A stretch of 64,000 nt of DNA. Source: JBPRGG01 sp051418075 (GTDB lineage: Bacteria > Bacteroidota > Bacteroidia > Cytophagales > Cyclobacteriaceae). The notes under the pieces were generated by a model that did not search any database, was not told the origin of the DNA, and saw only the letters and a list, made by a program, of their open reading frames with translations. The stretch lies in assembly GCA_051418075.1 (NCBI GenBank), contig JBPRGG010000052.1, positions 1 through 64,000 on the forward strand, in the 5' to 3' direction. The position numbers were made by a program, and so were the translations under genes. This document shows, in pieces, positions 1 through 9,705 of this stretch (its first letter is position 1; the number at the start of each line of letters is the position of its first letter).

Positions 1-1068
1 ATCCTGCCGGTTGGTGGCTGCCAAGACTATTACACCTGAATTGGTGCCGAATCCGTCCAACTCCTGCAGCATCTGGTTTAAGGTATTTTCCTGTTCATCA
101 TTGCTTTGCATGGATTTTGTCTTTCTCCTGGCCCGGCCAATGGCATCAATTTCATCTATAAAAATGATACAGGGGGATAATTTTTTGGCCTGTTCAAACA
201 AGCTTCTCACCCTGGATGCCCCAACTCCTACAAACATTTCCACAAAATCAGATCCCGAAATTGAGAGAAATGGCACTTCCGCTTCTCCTGCCACTGCTTT
301 TCCGATCAAAGTTTTCCCTGTACCCGGAGGTCCTACCAACAGGATACCTTTAGGGATTTTGGCTCCAAGATCTGCATATTGCTTTCTGTTGCGCAGGTAG
401 GATACCACTTCCTGTATTTCCACCTTGGCTTCTTCCAGGCCTGCTACATCATTGAATTTCACATCAGGACGACTTTCATTTTCATAGACCTTGGCTTTGG
501 ATTTGCCCATACTGAATAATGAATTGGTTCCTTTGTTCCTCATACCCCGGGAAAGCAGGATCCAAAATCCAATGATCAGTCCGATAGGTAGTAGCCAGCT
601 CAGAATGTTTTCTCCCCAATCCATCCTTGAAGAATAGGTGATAGGGATCATTTCCTCTTCACTGAAATCAGAAGTAGCTGCATCCAGTTTATTCTCAAAA
701 GTCTCAACTGATCCTATGGTAAAATAATAGTGAGGTCCTCTGGGAACGGAATCAGATAAAGCGGAGCCCTCAAGATCCTGAAACTGAGGCTGATCCAGGG
801 CTTCCTTTTTGATAAATACTTCAGCTCTTTCCTTATTCACTATATTTATTTTTGCCACCTCATGATCTTCAAGCATTGTATTCTTGAATTGCTGCCAGGT
901 AATTTCTTCCGGCCCTCCTGATCCGCTGAACAAGAAAAAACCGAAAGCTACGATCAAAAACAGCATGATCATCCGGCCTACCCTGGAAAATGGATTCTTG
1001 GGTTGCCTTTTATTATTATTGTTCTTGTTGGAATTTTTTTTAGGGAAATTGTTTATGTTATTTTTCAT
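1..1068 (-). CDS. ftsH: ATP-dependent zinc metalloprotease FtsH, N-terminal part (runs off window)
   Basis: Membrane-anchored AAA+ protease that degrades misfolded membrane proteins and short-lived cytosolic regulators. The 356 codons present hold an Asn/Lys-rich start, a first membrane segment near residues 31-50, a periplasmic domain, a second membrane segment near 160-180, and the first half of the AAA module. Walker A (GPPGTGKT), Walker B (IIFIDEID) and the pore-loop region (FVEMFVGVGA) are all visible, with sensor-1 LAATN at the window edge. The zinc protease domain with HEXXH lies outside. The ATG was chosen because it directly precedes the signal-anchor region and the frame is open to the window end. 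The family call is firm. Confidence 0.95.
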   Translation of the reverse strand, partial: MKNNINNFPKKNSNKNNNNKRQPKNPFSRVGRMIMLFLIVAFGFFLFSGSGGPEEITWQQFKNTMLEDHEVAKINIVNKERAEVFIKKEALDQPQFQDLEGSALSDSVPRGPHYYFTIGSVETFENKLDAATSDFSEEEMIPITYSSRMDWGENILSWLLPIGLIIGFWILLSRGMRNKGTNSLFSMGKSKAKVYENESRPDVKFNDVAGLEEAKVEIQEVVSYLRNRKQYADLGAKIPKGILLVGPPGTGKTLIGKAVAGEAEVPFLSISGSDFVEMFVGVGASRVRSLFEQAKKLSPCIIFIDEIDAIGRARRKTKSMQSNDEQENTLNQMLQELDGFGTNSGVIVLAATNRQD

Positions 1069-1200
1069 ATTTTACTTTCAAATTGAATGAAATAGACTAC
1101 TCATAATATAACAACTTCCGGAAACTTATTTCGTTTGGTTTTTTTAGACTTACGCTGCTAGGGGATATTGACCTGAACCCATTTGATGGTTAGGAAAGGC

Positions 1201-2550
1201 TTAGGGTTGTGTGGGAATTTCGCTTTCTGTATGGTAAAAGGTGATGCCTTCCCGGCTCAATTCCCTAAGTACAGGTTCATAAACTTCTTTTACAGTGGGT
1301 AATTGTACACCACTTAATAATATATCTCCTTGTAGAATTAACTTACTGGTAATCCCAATGGGAAGACCAACTGTTTTGGCCATTGCCGTGAAATCAGAAT
1401 TTTCGCCAATGGTGACCATATAAGCATGAGTCTGATTCATTTTTTTACCATCCCAGTAGTCAAACTTATGCCACATGATGATCATATCTTTTTCTTCAGG
1501 TAAAAGGGTCCATTTTTTCTTCAGGATATGCTCCAGGATCTGGGCTGGAGTTCCTGTCTCAAGCCCTATGGGTTCCTGATCAAAAATGCCCAGCCATTTT
1601 AACTTATACATTTCCTGAGAATCGATATCAAAATTCAAATAATGGGCCAGTTTCAACTCCACTGAATCAGACGGATTATAATATAAGAAGCTGTTAATGA
1701 ACTGCCTGTGAGTCATGTCTTTGACATTGTACATTAGAAAGGAATCGTCTGTGGCCCCTAGCTGAACAAATGCATCCCAGGTTTTACAAAAGCCTACAGG
1801 CCTTAAGGTACCTCTGAAAATAGTTTTTACATGCTGCAGGTTGTAGATATCAAGGTATTTAATCGAATCCCGATTGGCGTATCCTTCATAATAGCCAAAG
1901 TCAGGTATATGTATCACCTCTGTCCTTCTGAATAAGCGATGGTAAGGAATATATTTATAAGTGCTTTGTTGAATAAACTTTACCATTCCCTGACCAGATA
2001 AAACTACATTTCGGGGATTCCAGGTAAACTTGTAGGCCCATGGGTTATTGATGACTGAATCAGGTGCAAGTAAACCACCGGTAAAAGATTCAAAATTGAC
2101 TATTTCATAACCCTGGCTTTGTTTAGATTCAATAAATTGCATGGCAGACATATGGTCCAGGCCCGGATCAAGCCCACATTCCATCATGATTAAAACGCCC
2201 TCTTCTTCAGCTTTAGCAGATAATTGTTTTATTTCTTCCGTGGCATAGGAAGCAGTGATCAGGTTTTTTTTTAGCTTAACACAGGTTTGGGCTACTATAT
2301 GATGGGTATATACGGGTAGAAGGGAGATGACCAAATGAGATTGCTCTATTAAAGTTTCTCTTTTTTCTTTTTGAAAAATATCTATTTGAAAAAGCTGAAT
2401 CCTGTCCGTGGGTTTAATTTTCTTTTGCAAACTCAGCAGGTCATAGTCGGCCACCATCAGTAACCAGTCATGTTGTTGAAGATGTTTTAATAGATAATTG
2501 ATCAGAATCAGAGAGGATTTACCCGCTCCAAATAACAATATTTTTTTCAT
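1201..2550 (-). CDS. Saccharopine dehydrogenase-like oxidoreductase
   Basis: NAD(P)-dependent enzyme of the saccharopine dehydrogenase/reductase family, which acts in lysine metabolism or on related substrates. A Rossmann dinucleotide motif (LLFGAGKSS) sits at residues 5-13, and the family signature GLDPGLDHM at 126-134. The C-terminal half matches the catalytic domain (FTGGLLAP, NNPWAYKFTW). Length 449 is normal for the family. It lies between ftsH and the divergent cheR cluster, with no obvious operon partner. Whether it makes or breaks saccharopine, or acts on another amino-acid conjugate, cannot be told from sequence alone. Confidence 0.85.
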   Translation of the reverse strand: MKKILLFGAGKSSLILINYLLKHLQQHDWLLMVADYDLLSLQKKIKPTDRIQLFQIDIFQKEKRETLIEQSHLVISLLPVYTHHIVAQTCVKLKKNLITASYATEEIKQLSAKAEEEGVLIMMECGLDPGLDHMSAMQFIESKQSQGYEIVNFESFTGGLLAPDSVINNPWAYKFTWNPRNVVLSGQGMVKFIQQSTYKYIPYHRLFRRTEVIHIPDFGYYEGYANRDSIKYLDIYNLQHVKTIFRGTLRPVGFCKTWDAFVQLGATDDSFLMYNVKDMTHRQFINSFLYYNPSDSVELKLAHYLNFDIDSQEMYKLKWLGIFDQEPIGLETGTPAQILEHILKKKWTLLPEEKDMIIMWHKFDYWDGKKMNQTHAYMVTIGENSDFTAMAKTVGLPIGITSKLILQGDILLSGVQLPTVKEVYEPVLRELSREGITFYHTESEIPTQP

Positions 2551-2907
2551 GGATTGGAAAAACTAATATTTTAGGAACCTTATCAAAAAAATATAGAGCA
2601 AAATTAGTGGATTAATTCAATAAATCTTTAATCATTGTAAAAGAATTATAGGGGCTCATTCACAGATAGTTAAGTGCTATAAAATGCTTTTTATTTTCTT
2701 ATAAGACCTATGTAATAAATAGCGACTTTTTATAATTGTTTAAAAATCAAGGTCATAATATCTTTCGAATAAATTTTTGGTATAATTCAGATTAAGCTAT
2801 GCTGATGGGTTTAAGTAGTTGACAATGAATAACTTAAAATGATTTCTACAGGGGATTTTACATAATAGATAGAAAAGAAGAAATTTTATAATTCGCTTCA
2901 CGGAAAA
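2551..2907. other. AT-rich divergent intergenic region upstream of cheR
   Basis: 357 bases between the starts of two divergent genes. No ORF or RNA gene was seen. A weak Bacteroidota-type promoter facing cheR can be read as TTG (2736-2738), a 20-base spacer, then TATCTTTC (2759-2766), one base off TAnnTTTG. The rest is very AT-rich without clear hairpins. The promoter reading is tentative. Confidence 0.3.
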
Positions 2908-3732
2908 ATGCAGGAAATTGAAATAACGGAATTACGAAAACTAACTGAGGTTATAAGGCAGACACATGGCTATGACTTCACAAACTATGCTATGTCTTCT
3001 TTTAAAAGACGGGTATTGAGAATACTTGAGCTGGATAAAATAGGCACAGTGGATCTCCTGATAAAAAAGATAAAAGAAGAGAAGGGCTATATAGATGAGT
3101 TTTTACGGGAAGTTACAGTGAACGTCACCGAGATGTTTCGTGATCCATCTTTTTGGAGAGAGGTGAGAGATCATATTATTCCCAGTATCCTGCTTAATCA
3201 CAGTTCATTTAGCATCTGGCACGCCGGGTGCTCCTCAGGAGAGGAGGTCTTTTCCATGGCGATCCTGTTGAAGGAAATGGGAATCTATGATCAGGTGAAA
3301 ATATTTGCCACAGATCTGGATAAAGTGATAATTGACAGGGCTAAAAAAGGAGAATATCATTTAAAAAACATGGAGATTAATGAAAAGAATTATATCAGAT
3401 TTCAGGGAAATGCAAAGCTTACTGATTATTACCAGGTGAGTAATGGCAAGATAATCATGGACAAATCTTTATTGCAAAATGTAATTTTTAGAGAGCATGA
3501 TCTAGTTAGGGGGGCTGTTTTCAACAAATTTGATCTTATCTTATGTCGAAATGTGATGATCTATTTCAATCAGACCTTACAAAATGAGGTACTGAAAAAG
3601 CTCCATGATAGCCTGTTTAAATATGGTTATCTGGTGATTGGTTCTAAAGAGTCTCTGATCTGGTGCGACATAGCCAATAAATTTATAGTGGTCAACAATG
3701 AAGAAAAGCTTTATAAAAAGATAAAGGATTAG
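2908..3732 (+). CDS. cheR: CheR-type protein-glutamate O-methyltransferase
   Basis: SAM-dependent enzyme of the CheR family, which methylates glutamates in receptor coiled coils. The N-terminal helical CheR domain covers about residues 1-75. The motif NVTEMFRDP (72-80) and the SAM-binding loop AGCSSGEE (106-113) are both intact, as is the LILCRNVMIYFN segment near 210-220. Length 274 is normal. It heads a co-directional cluster with cheB, GAF, phosphatase and Sia genes. No methyl-accepting chemoreceptor, CheA or CheW gene is nearby, so the methylation target is probably not a classical chemoreceptor. This gene is likely the first of the operon. Confidence 0.92.
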   Translation: MQEIEITELRKLTEVIRQTHGYDFTNYAMSSFKRRVLRILELDKIGTVDLLIKKIKEEKGYIDEFLREVTVNVTEMFRDPSFWREVRDHIIPSILLNHSSFSIWHAGCSSGEEVFSMAILLKEMGIYDQVKIFATDLDKVIIDRAKKGEYHLKNMEINEKNYIRFQGNAKLTDYYQVSNGKIIMDKSLLQNVIFREHDLVRGAVFNKFDLILCRNVMIYFNQTLQNEVLKKLHDSLFKYGYLVIGSKESLIWCDIANKFIVVNNEEKLYKKIKD

Positions 3733-3753
3733 TGAAAGCCAGAGCCATTTGAG

Positions 3754-4353
3754 ATGAGTAAATATAATTTTGACATACAATATAAAGCTGTGGTAATAGG
3801 TGGTTCGGCAGGCAGTTTTCAGGGAATTACAAAAATTCTTTCCAGTATTCCCAATGATTTTGAATTACCTATCATTATGTGTTTGCATAGATTAAAACAC
3901 GTGAGAAATGGGTTTGTGGAAGCTTTGTCAATTAAAAGTATAAAGCCGGTGGAAGAGCCATATGATAAAGAAGGCATTAAAAAAAGAAAGGTATACCTGG
4001 CACCTTCTAATTATCATTTATCTGTTGAACTGGGCAATACATTTTCCCTTTCCACAGAAGAAATGATCAATAACAGCCGTCCTGCTATTGATGTCACATT
4101 ATCTACAGCAGCATATGTATACAAAAGTAAGTTGATAGGCATATTACTTTCAGGAGCCAACCGGGATGGAGCCAGAGGCATGCAGAAAATTAAAGAAAGA
4201 GGGGGATTGACCATCGTTCAGGATCCCTCTGAATGCATGATCTCAACCATGCCCAATGCTGCCCTTGAGATAACCGATATTGACCATGTTTTGAGAATCG
4301 AAGAGATCATTATATTTCTGAATAACTTAAATAAATATATAACCAATAGCTGA
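3754..4353 (+). CDS. cheB: CheB-type methylesterase, catalytic domain only
   Basis: Protein-glutamate methylesterase/deamidase that reverses CheR methylation. The catalytic serine is in GGSAGS (Ser18), the histidine in CLHRL (His45) and the aspartate in LSGANRDG, so the Ser-His-Asp triad is complete. At 199 residues it lacks the N-terminal receiver domain of classical CheB, so phosphorylation by CheA cannot control it in the usual way. It starts 21 bases after cheR and is followed after one base by the GAF gene, which points to translational coupling. This stand-alone form is often found near large sensor kinases; here the neighbour is a sensor phosphatase. Confidence 0.9.
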   Translation: MSKYNFDIQYKAVVIGGSAGSFQGITKILSSIPNDFELPIIMCLHRLKHVRNGFVEALSIKSIKPVEEPYDKEGIKKRKVYLAPSNYHLSVELGNTFSLSTEEMINNSRPAIDVTLSTAAYVYKSKLIGILLSGANRDGARGMQKIKERGGLTIVQDPSECMISTMPNAALEITDIDHVLRIEEIIIFLNNLNKYITNS

Positions 4354-4354
4354 A

Positions 4355-5200
4355 ATGAAATCACTTTATAGTAGAATTGGATATTTTTTTATACTGCTTT
4401 TTGTCCTGGGCATATTATTTAGCGCCTATTATTTGTTCAATATACCCACCCAATTGCAGGAACAGACCAGTATAATAGACTTGAATAATTTGTCTGAAAT
4501 ACAACCGGTCTTATACCAGCTTAATCTGATTTTAGGCGGTGTGTTACTATCCGGATTAGTAGCCATCACTTTTACCTTGTTTATTGCCAAAAATGCAGAC
4601 AAGGAAAATATTGTCTATGTAGAAAAATATAGGGAAAAAGAGAATCATGAAGAATCAGATGAGGTAATTTCAGAAGAAGAAAATCAATATGATGCCGGAA
4701 AACTGGATGAGATAAAGGTTCTGATAACCCAGACCGATCATGAAAAGATGCTTTACCATAAGTTGATTTCTAAGATTTGCAAAGATCTGGAGGCCAGCCA
4801 GGGAGCTATCTACAAATCCATTGTAGAGGAAGACCGAAGGTATATCAAACTGATTTCCTCATTTGCATTTAGCATTCCGGATAGTGAATTGGTGACTTTT
4901 GAATTTGGTGAAGGGCTGGCTGGGCAAGTAGCCAAAGAAGGACGTTTGATTAACATCAAATCGGTACCGGATGGCTATATAAATATTCTTTCCGGACTGG
5001 GAAATGCTTCACCTAAAAACCTGATCATCATTCCAATACTGGAAAATGAGAAAGTCTACGGGGTGGTAGAAATTGCTTCATTCAAAGTATTTACTAAAAA
5101 TGATGAAAATTATCTTAAAGAAGTAATGGCTGTTTTAAGTGCCAGAATTGAGGAGTTTGAACAGGAGCCTGTTACTGAAATGGATAAAAATGATAAATAA
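4355..5200 (+). CDS. Membrane-anchored GAF-domain protein
   Basis: Two predicted membrane segments (about residues 8-28 and 58-78) flank a short extracytoplasmic loop. An acidic linker and a cytoplasmic GAF domain (about 115-265) follow. The GAF part contains FGEGLAGQVAKEGR and IPILENEKVYGVVEIASF, typical of this fold, and resembles the GAF domain of the next gene. There is no output domain, so it may be a sensor subunit or partner of the phosphatase downstream, from which it is separated by only 20 bases. Ligand unknown. Confidence 0.75.
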   Translation: MKSLYSRIGYFFILLFVLGILFSAYYLFNIPTQLQEQTSIIDLNNLSEIQPVLYQLNLILGGVLLSGLVAITFTLFIAKNADKENIVYVEKYREKENHEESDEVISEEENQYDAGKLDEIKVLITQTDHEKMLYHKLISKICKDLEASQGAIYKSIVEEDRRYIKLISSFAFSIPDSELVTFEFGEGLAGQVAKEGRLINIKSVPDGYINILSGLGNASPKNLIIIPILENEKVYGVVEIASFKVFTKNDENYLKEVMAVLSARIEEFEQEPVTEMDKNDK

Positions 5201-5220
5201 ACTTTTTAAATAGTTATTTT

Positions 5221-8200
5221 ATGTTTAAAAGAATTAAAATAGGCAGTAAAATAAGTTTTTTGGTAATAGGACTGGTCATCGTCACCGTATCAGCAGCAAG
5301 TTTTATTGCATATAATTTCAGCAAAGATTCATTACAAAAAAAGTACCTGGAGAATCTTAATGTAATCGCCGAGCAAAAATCGGATAAGATAAATAATTAT
5401 TTCGACCAGGTCTCGGATCTGATTAATATGATTCAGGGGATCACCCCTGTTAAGCAAAGCGTAGGGCTGATCAGTCAAAATAATGATTTAGATAGTATAT
5501 CTTCCAGTGAAACACCGGAATTTGAAGATTTCTTGCACAAGATATATCAAACTCATAACTATCGTAATATCATGGTGCTGGATCTCCAGGGGAAAATACA
5601 ATTTTCAGCTGACCCTTCTTTATCTTCAAATGGAGTATTTGATGATATCGATGGAAAGATACTGGAAGGATCAAAGAATGACTTATATTTCAGTAATGTA
5701 TTTGCCCAAAATGGAACCTATAAAATGTATGCCGGAGCTCCTCTGTATAATTTATCCGATCGGCTTGGGGGCATTTTATTGCTTGAAATAAATATGCAGG
5801 AGGTTTACAAGATCTCTGGTGATACCACAGGTTTGGGAAATACCGGTGAAATTATCCTGGGAAAATTGATGGATAATAAATTAATTTACCTGAACCCTTT
5901 ACGAAATGATGAAAACTCAGTATTAAGGAAATCATTTTTTATCAATGATCAGAAAAATCTTCCATTGCAACTGGCAATTTCAGGTAAAAACGGCGCTGGA
6001 ATCAAAGATGATTATCGGGGAGTTTCAGTATTGGCCGCCTGGCAAGATATACCTCAAACTAATTGGGGACTAGTAGCCAAAATTGATACAAGAGAGATTT
6101 ATGATGATGTAAAGGCCATTATTACCCAATTTTTAATTGCCGGCTTTGTCATAATTCTGGTATCAGGAATGATTGCCGTGATATTTTCAAAGATCCTGAT
6201 CAACCCCTTACTTTCCTTAAAGTCAACTCTACAACTGGTGGGGAAAGGTATTTTACCCAATCAGGTACCTAAAAAGACCAATGATGAATTAGGGGAGATG
6301 GCAGAAACAGTAGGTAATCTGGTAAAAGGGTTAAAAAGAACAGCTGATTTTGCTCATAGAATTGGGGAAGGAGATTTTGGAGCCAACTTTAAACCTTTAA
6401 GTGAAAATGACACCCTGGGAACTTCCTTGATCAACATGCGCGACAGCATTCAGGAATCTGAGAAAAAAGATAAAGAGAGGAACTGGATCGTAACCGGTTT
6501 GGCTGAAATTGGTGAGATCCTGAGAAGTCATGACAGCCTTACTGCCTTGGGAGATGATATTACCTCTTATATTACCAAAAAGATCAATGCAGTTCAGGGA
6601 GCATTCTATGTAGTGAATGATGAGGACCCTGATCATGAATTCCTGGAAATGAATTCCAGCTATGCCTATGGCAAGAAAAAGTACCTCAATGGCAAATATA
6701 AGTTCGCCCAGGGGCTGGTAGGGCAATCCGCCATTGAGCAGGACACTTTACTTCGTACAGAAATTCCGGACGATTATGTGACCATTACATCTGGCCTCCT
6801 GGGGGATCAAAGGCCGAAATGTATACTGATCGTTCCATTAATCACCGATGAAAAAGTGTTTGGCGCCTTGGAATTTGCAGGATTTGAGAAATTCAATGAT
6901 AGCCAGGTAAAATTTGTTCAGGAACTAAGCCTGATCATCGCCCGCACAATTTTCAACATAAAAGTGAATGAAAGGACGCGGAAATTGCTGGCTGAGTCAC
7001 AGGAAATGAGTAATGAGCTACAACAACAGCAGGAAATTCTGAGACAGAATGCGGAAGAAATGGAAGCCACCCAGGAGGAATTAAAAAGAACCAATCATCG
7101 ACTGGAAGAGCAGATAGAAGAGGTAAATCGTACTCAAAAGCGTATGCAGTTGTTGCTGGAAAATGCTTCTGAGGTAATTACCATCTATGAAGAAGATGGA
7201 ACCGTAAGATATATCAGCCCTTCAGTGGAGAAGATACTGGGTTATAGCCAGGAAGAAATGATCGGAGAGAAAGATATTCAGCATGTGCATCCTGAAGGAG
7301 TGGAAGCCGTTAATCAAATGTTCCAGGACCTGGTCAGAAATCCCTATGAGTCTGTAACCATTCAATATGTGTATCATAGAAAAGATGGAGATACCATTTG
7401 GCTGGAAGCTACCGGAAATAACCAACTTTCCGACCCCGCTATTCAGGGCATTATAGTCAATTCAAGAGATATTACAGAAAGACGAAGAGCAGAGCAGGAG
7501 GAAAGGATGCGTACCAAAATGCAGGCATTGTCAGAGAACTCTCCTGATCTGATTAGCCGTCTGGATACATCTGGTAATGTATTTTATATTAACCCGGTGA
7601 TTGAAACCTATACCGGTAATAAACCGAATCATTTCCTTAATAAAAATTACAGTCAGGTAAATCTGCCTGCCACAATTACAGAACAATGGGAAAGCATTTT
7701 AGCTGAAGTAGATAAGCAAAAACAAAAGTTCAGTACGGAAATGGACTTTCCTTCACAAATGGGAGATCGGGTAATGCAGGTAAATGCCATCCCAGAATTT
7801 GATGATAAAGAAGCCCTGGAATCTGTGTTGATGGTATCACATGATATCACTGAACGCAAACTAATTGAGCTGGAAATACAAAGTAAAAACAAGAAAATCA
7901 CTGAAAGTATCAATTATGCCAAAAGAATCCAGGGTGCCATTTTGCCCGATAACAGTATCATAAGAAAGGTATTTCCTGAGTCTTTCATCCTCTACAAAGC
8001 TCGGGATGTGGTAAGTGGTGATTTTCCCTGGTATTTGTCTGTGGGAGATGATGTATTCATTGCGGCTGTGGATTGTACCGGCCATGGGGTTCCTGGTGCA
8101 TTAATTTCCTTGATTGGATATTTTCTGTTAAATGATATTGTTCGCAGCCGTAAAGTGCTGGAGCCAGGAAAAATTTTGGATTATCTGGATCAGGGTGTAA

Positions 8201-8649
8201 CTGAAACATTACGCCAGGAAGATGATAACAGCAAGACCAAGGATGGTATGGACATCGCATTGTGTAAGATCAATACTAAAAATGGAGAAGTAGAATATGC
8301 CGGAGCACACAGGCCCCTTTATTTAGTCAAAAATGGCGAAATGGAAGAGATCAAAGGTGACCGTTTCCCTATTGGAGGTGGTATATTCAAAAACCAGACT
8401 AATTTCAGCAATACTAAAATAAAAGTGAACAAAGGTGATTCTATCTATTTCTGTTCAGATGGTTTCCCGGATCAGTTTGGAGGAGCAGATAACCGAAAAT
8501 TTGGTCCTAAACGTTTGCGTGAAATGATCATGAATAATCATCTGCATCCTATGCCGAAAGTATTCAATACATTTGATCAGGAATGGGAAGCCTGGAAAGG
8601 CGATATGAAACAAACTGATGATGTACTATTGATAGGAATTAAGTTTTAA
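5221..8649 (+). CDS. Multi-domain sensor PP2C/SpoIIE phosphatase (SiaA/RsbU-like)
   Basis: Serine/threonine phosphatase expected to control the SiaB/SiaC switch encoded next. Domain order: membrane segment 12-32, a Cache-like extracytoplasmic sensor 40-295, second membrane segment about 300-325, HAMP 325-380, GAF 430-580, a coiled coil 585-645, two PAS domains 645-880, and a SpoIIE-type PP2C domain 895-1142. Metal-binding aspartates are present in DVVSGD (929-934), VDCTGHG (951) and TDDV (1133-1134), so it should be active. It has far more cytoplasmic sensory modules than Pseudomonas SiaA as I recall it (sensor, HAMP, PP2C only). The coiled coil has Glu-Glu pairs that a CheR enzyme might methylate, which is speculation. 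Confidence 0.88.
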   Translation: MFKRIKIGSKISFLVIGLVIVTVSAASFIAYNFSKDSLQKKYLENLNVIAEQKSDKINNYFDQVSDLINMIQGITPVKQSVGLISQNNDLDSISSSETPEFEDFLHKIYQTHNYRNIMVLDLQGKIQFSADPSLSSNGVFDDIDGKILEGSKNDLYFSNVFAQNGTYKMYAGAPLYNLSDRLGGILLLEINMQEVYKISGDTTGLGNTGEIILGKLMDNKLIYLNPLRNDENSVLRKSFFINDQKNLPLQLAISGKNGAGIKDDYRGVSVLAAWQDIPQTNWGLVAKIDTREIYDDVKAIITQFLIAGFVIILVSGMIAVIFSKILINPLLSLKSTLQLVGKGILPNQVPKKTNDELGEMAETVGNLVKGLKRTADFAHRIGEGDFGANFKPLSENDTLGTSLINMRDSIQESEKKDKERNWIVTGLAEIGEILRSHDSLTALGDDITSYITKKINAVQGAFYVVNDEDPDHEFLEMNSSYAYGKKKYLNGKYKFAQGLVGQSAIEQDTLLRTEIPDDYVTITSGLLGDQRPKCILIVPLITDEKVFGALEFAGFEKFNDSQVKFVQELSLIIARTIFNIKVNERTRKLLAESQEMSNELQQQQEILRQNAEEMEATQEELKRTNHRLEEQIEEVNRTQKRMQLLLENASEVITIYEEDGTVRYISPSVEKILGYSQEEMIGEKDIQHVHPEGVEAVNQMFQDLVRNPYESVTIQYVYHRKDGDTIWLEATGNNQLSDPAIQGIIVNSRDITERRRAEQEERMRTKMQALSENSPDLISRLDTSGNVFYINPVIETYTGNKPNHFLNKNYSQVNLPATITEQWESILAEVDKQKQKFSTEMDFPSQMGDRVMQVNAIPEFDDKEALESVLMVSHDITERKLIELEIQSKNKKITESINYAKRIQGAILPDNSIIRKVFPESFILYKARDVVSGDFPWYLSVGDDVFIAAVDCTGHGVPGALISLIGYFLLNDIVRSRKVLEPGKILDYLDQGVTETLRQEDDNSKTKDGMDIALCKINTKNGEVEYAGAHRPLYLVKNGEMEEIKGDRFPIGGGIFKNQTNFSNTKIKVNKGDSIYFCSDGFPDQFGGADNRKFGPKRLREMIMNNHLHPMPKVFNTFDQEWEAWKGDMKQTDDVLLIGIKF

Positions 8650-8716
8650 TATCAACTGATAAATCAATGAAAAATACTAATATGTATTATGTTTTAAAAT
8701 TAACTAACGAAAATCT

Positions 8717-9256
8717 ATGAAGTATATTTATGACTTACACCAGACGATGCTGGCCAGAAATCTGATCTTAGTATATGAAGGGGAATTTACTCAGGAAATT
8801 ACTAAATCAGTACTGGCTATGGCAGAGCGTAACATGGATTCGATGGGAGAAGAATCCAGTATCAAACGAAAAGTATTCAATATAATGGTGGAGTGTTTGC
8901 AAAATATTGTGAAGCATTGCGAAGATAATGAGGCTGGAATTAAAAGGCACACGGCAATATTTATGATTGGTAAACACGAAGATGAGTATATCATTACCTC
9001 TGGAAATCCTGTAAAAGATGAAACCGTTCCTGTTTTGAAGGAAAAACTGGAAAAAATCAACAGCCTTGACAAGGAGGGGTTAAAGTCGCTGTATAAAGAA
9101 ATCATAAAAGGTACGGACATTTCTGAAAAAGGTGGTGCCGGACTCGGTTTTGTTGACATGGCCAGAAAATCTGGTAAAAAATTAGAGTTTGACTTCGAAT
9201 CATTAGATAATGGTTTGTCATTTTTTTCACTTAAAACAACTATTTCTAGAATTTAA
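8717..9256 (+). CDS. siaB: SiaB-family serine/threonine kinase (DUF6272)
   Basis: Small GHKL-fold kinase of the SiaB family, which phosphorylates the SiaC protein. The N-box is NIMVECLQNIVKH (Glu59, Asn63, His67) and the G-box is GGAGLGFVDMARKSG (139-153). Both nucleotide-binding motifs are intact, and the length (179) fits a single domain. It lies 67 bases after the phosphatase gene and 30 before siaC, giving the phosphatase-kinase-substrate gene order of the Pseudomonas Sia system. No diguanylate cyclase (SiaD) follows; an ABC transporter fusion does, so the output probably differs. Confidence 0.85.
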   Translation: MKYIYDLHQTMLARNLILVYEGEFTQEITKSVLAMAERNMDSMGEESSIKRKVFNIMVECLQNIVKHCEDNEAGIKRHTAIFMIGKHEDEYIITSGNPVKDETVPVLKEKLEKINSLDKEGLKSLYKEIIKGTDISEKGGAGLGFVDMARKSGKKLEFDFESLDNGLSFFSLKTTISRI

Positions 9257-9286
9257 ATCACGGACTAAAAATTAATACGAATCAAT

Positions 9287-9649
9287 ATGGAAATAATAAA
9301 TTTAGAAGGAACTGAAGATACCCCCAAGATCTTATTAGATAAAGGAAATGGCATTTTTGAAATCTCAGGAAGGTCTTTACCTGAAGATGCTGCAGAGTTT
9401 TATAAACCTATTCTGGATTGGATTGAAGAATATTCAGGAAGTCCCAATCCCACTACCAATTGGGTGTTTAAATTGGAATATTTCAATACCGCTTCTTCGA
9501 AATTAATTCTGGATGTGCTTTCTGCTTTGGAAGATATCCCTGACATGTCGATTTCCTGGTATTTTCATGAAGATGATGAAGATATGGAAGAGGCAGGTGA
9601 AGAATTTTCAGAATTAGTAGAAATACCATTTGAATTTAAAACCTATTAA
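9287..9649 (+). CDS. siaC: SiaC-family regulatory phosphoprotein (DUF1987)
   Basis: Switch protein whose phosphorylation by SiaB and dephosphorylation by a SiaA-type phosphatase decide which partner it binds. The conserved segment LEYFNTASSKLILDVL contains Thr68, the same residue number that I recall as the phospho-acceptor of Pseudomonas SiaC. The length (120) is typical. The C-terminal part has an acidic stretch (DEDMEEAGEEFSE). The partner in this genome is unknown; the next gene, a TerB-like/ABC fusion, is the obvious candidate from context alone. Confidence 0.87.
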   Translation: MEIINLEGTEDTPKILLDKGNGIFEISGRSLPEDAAEFYKPILDWIEEYSGSPNPTTNWVFKLEYFNTASSKLILDVLSALEDIPDMSISWYFHEDDEDMEEAGEEFSELVEIPFEFKTY

Positions 9650-9705
9650 TCAACCGGAGAAAAATATAAAACCGGTATTCAAAATTTCAATGTAACAGGT
9701 GGATT

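Noticed and set aside
11..400. Plus-strand open frame of 129 codons
   Set aside because: It is the shadow of ftsH; the minus strand carries the AAA motifs.
6397..6726. Minus-strand frame inside the sensor phosphatase
   Set aside because: Overlaps a domain-rich coding frame and shows no family likeness.
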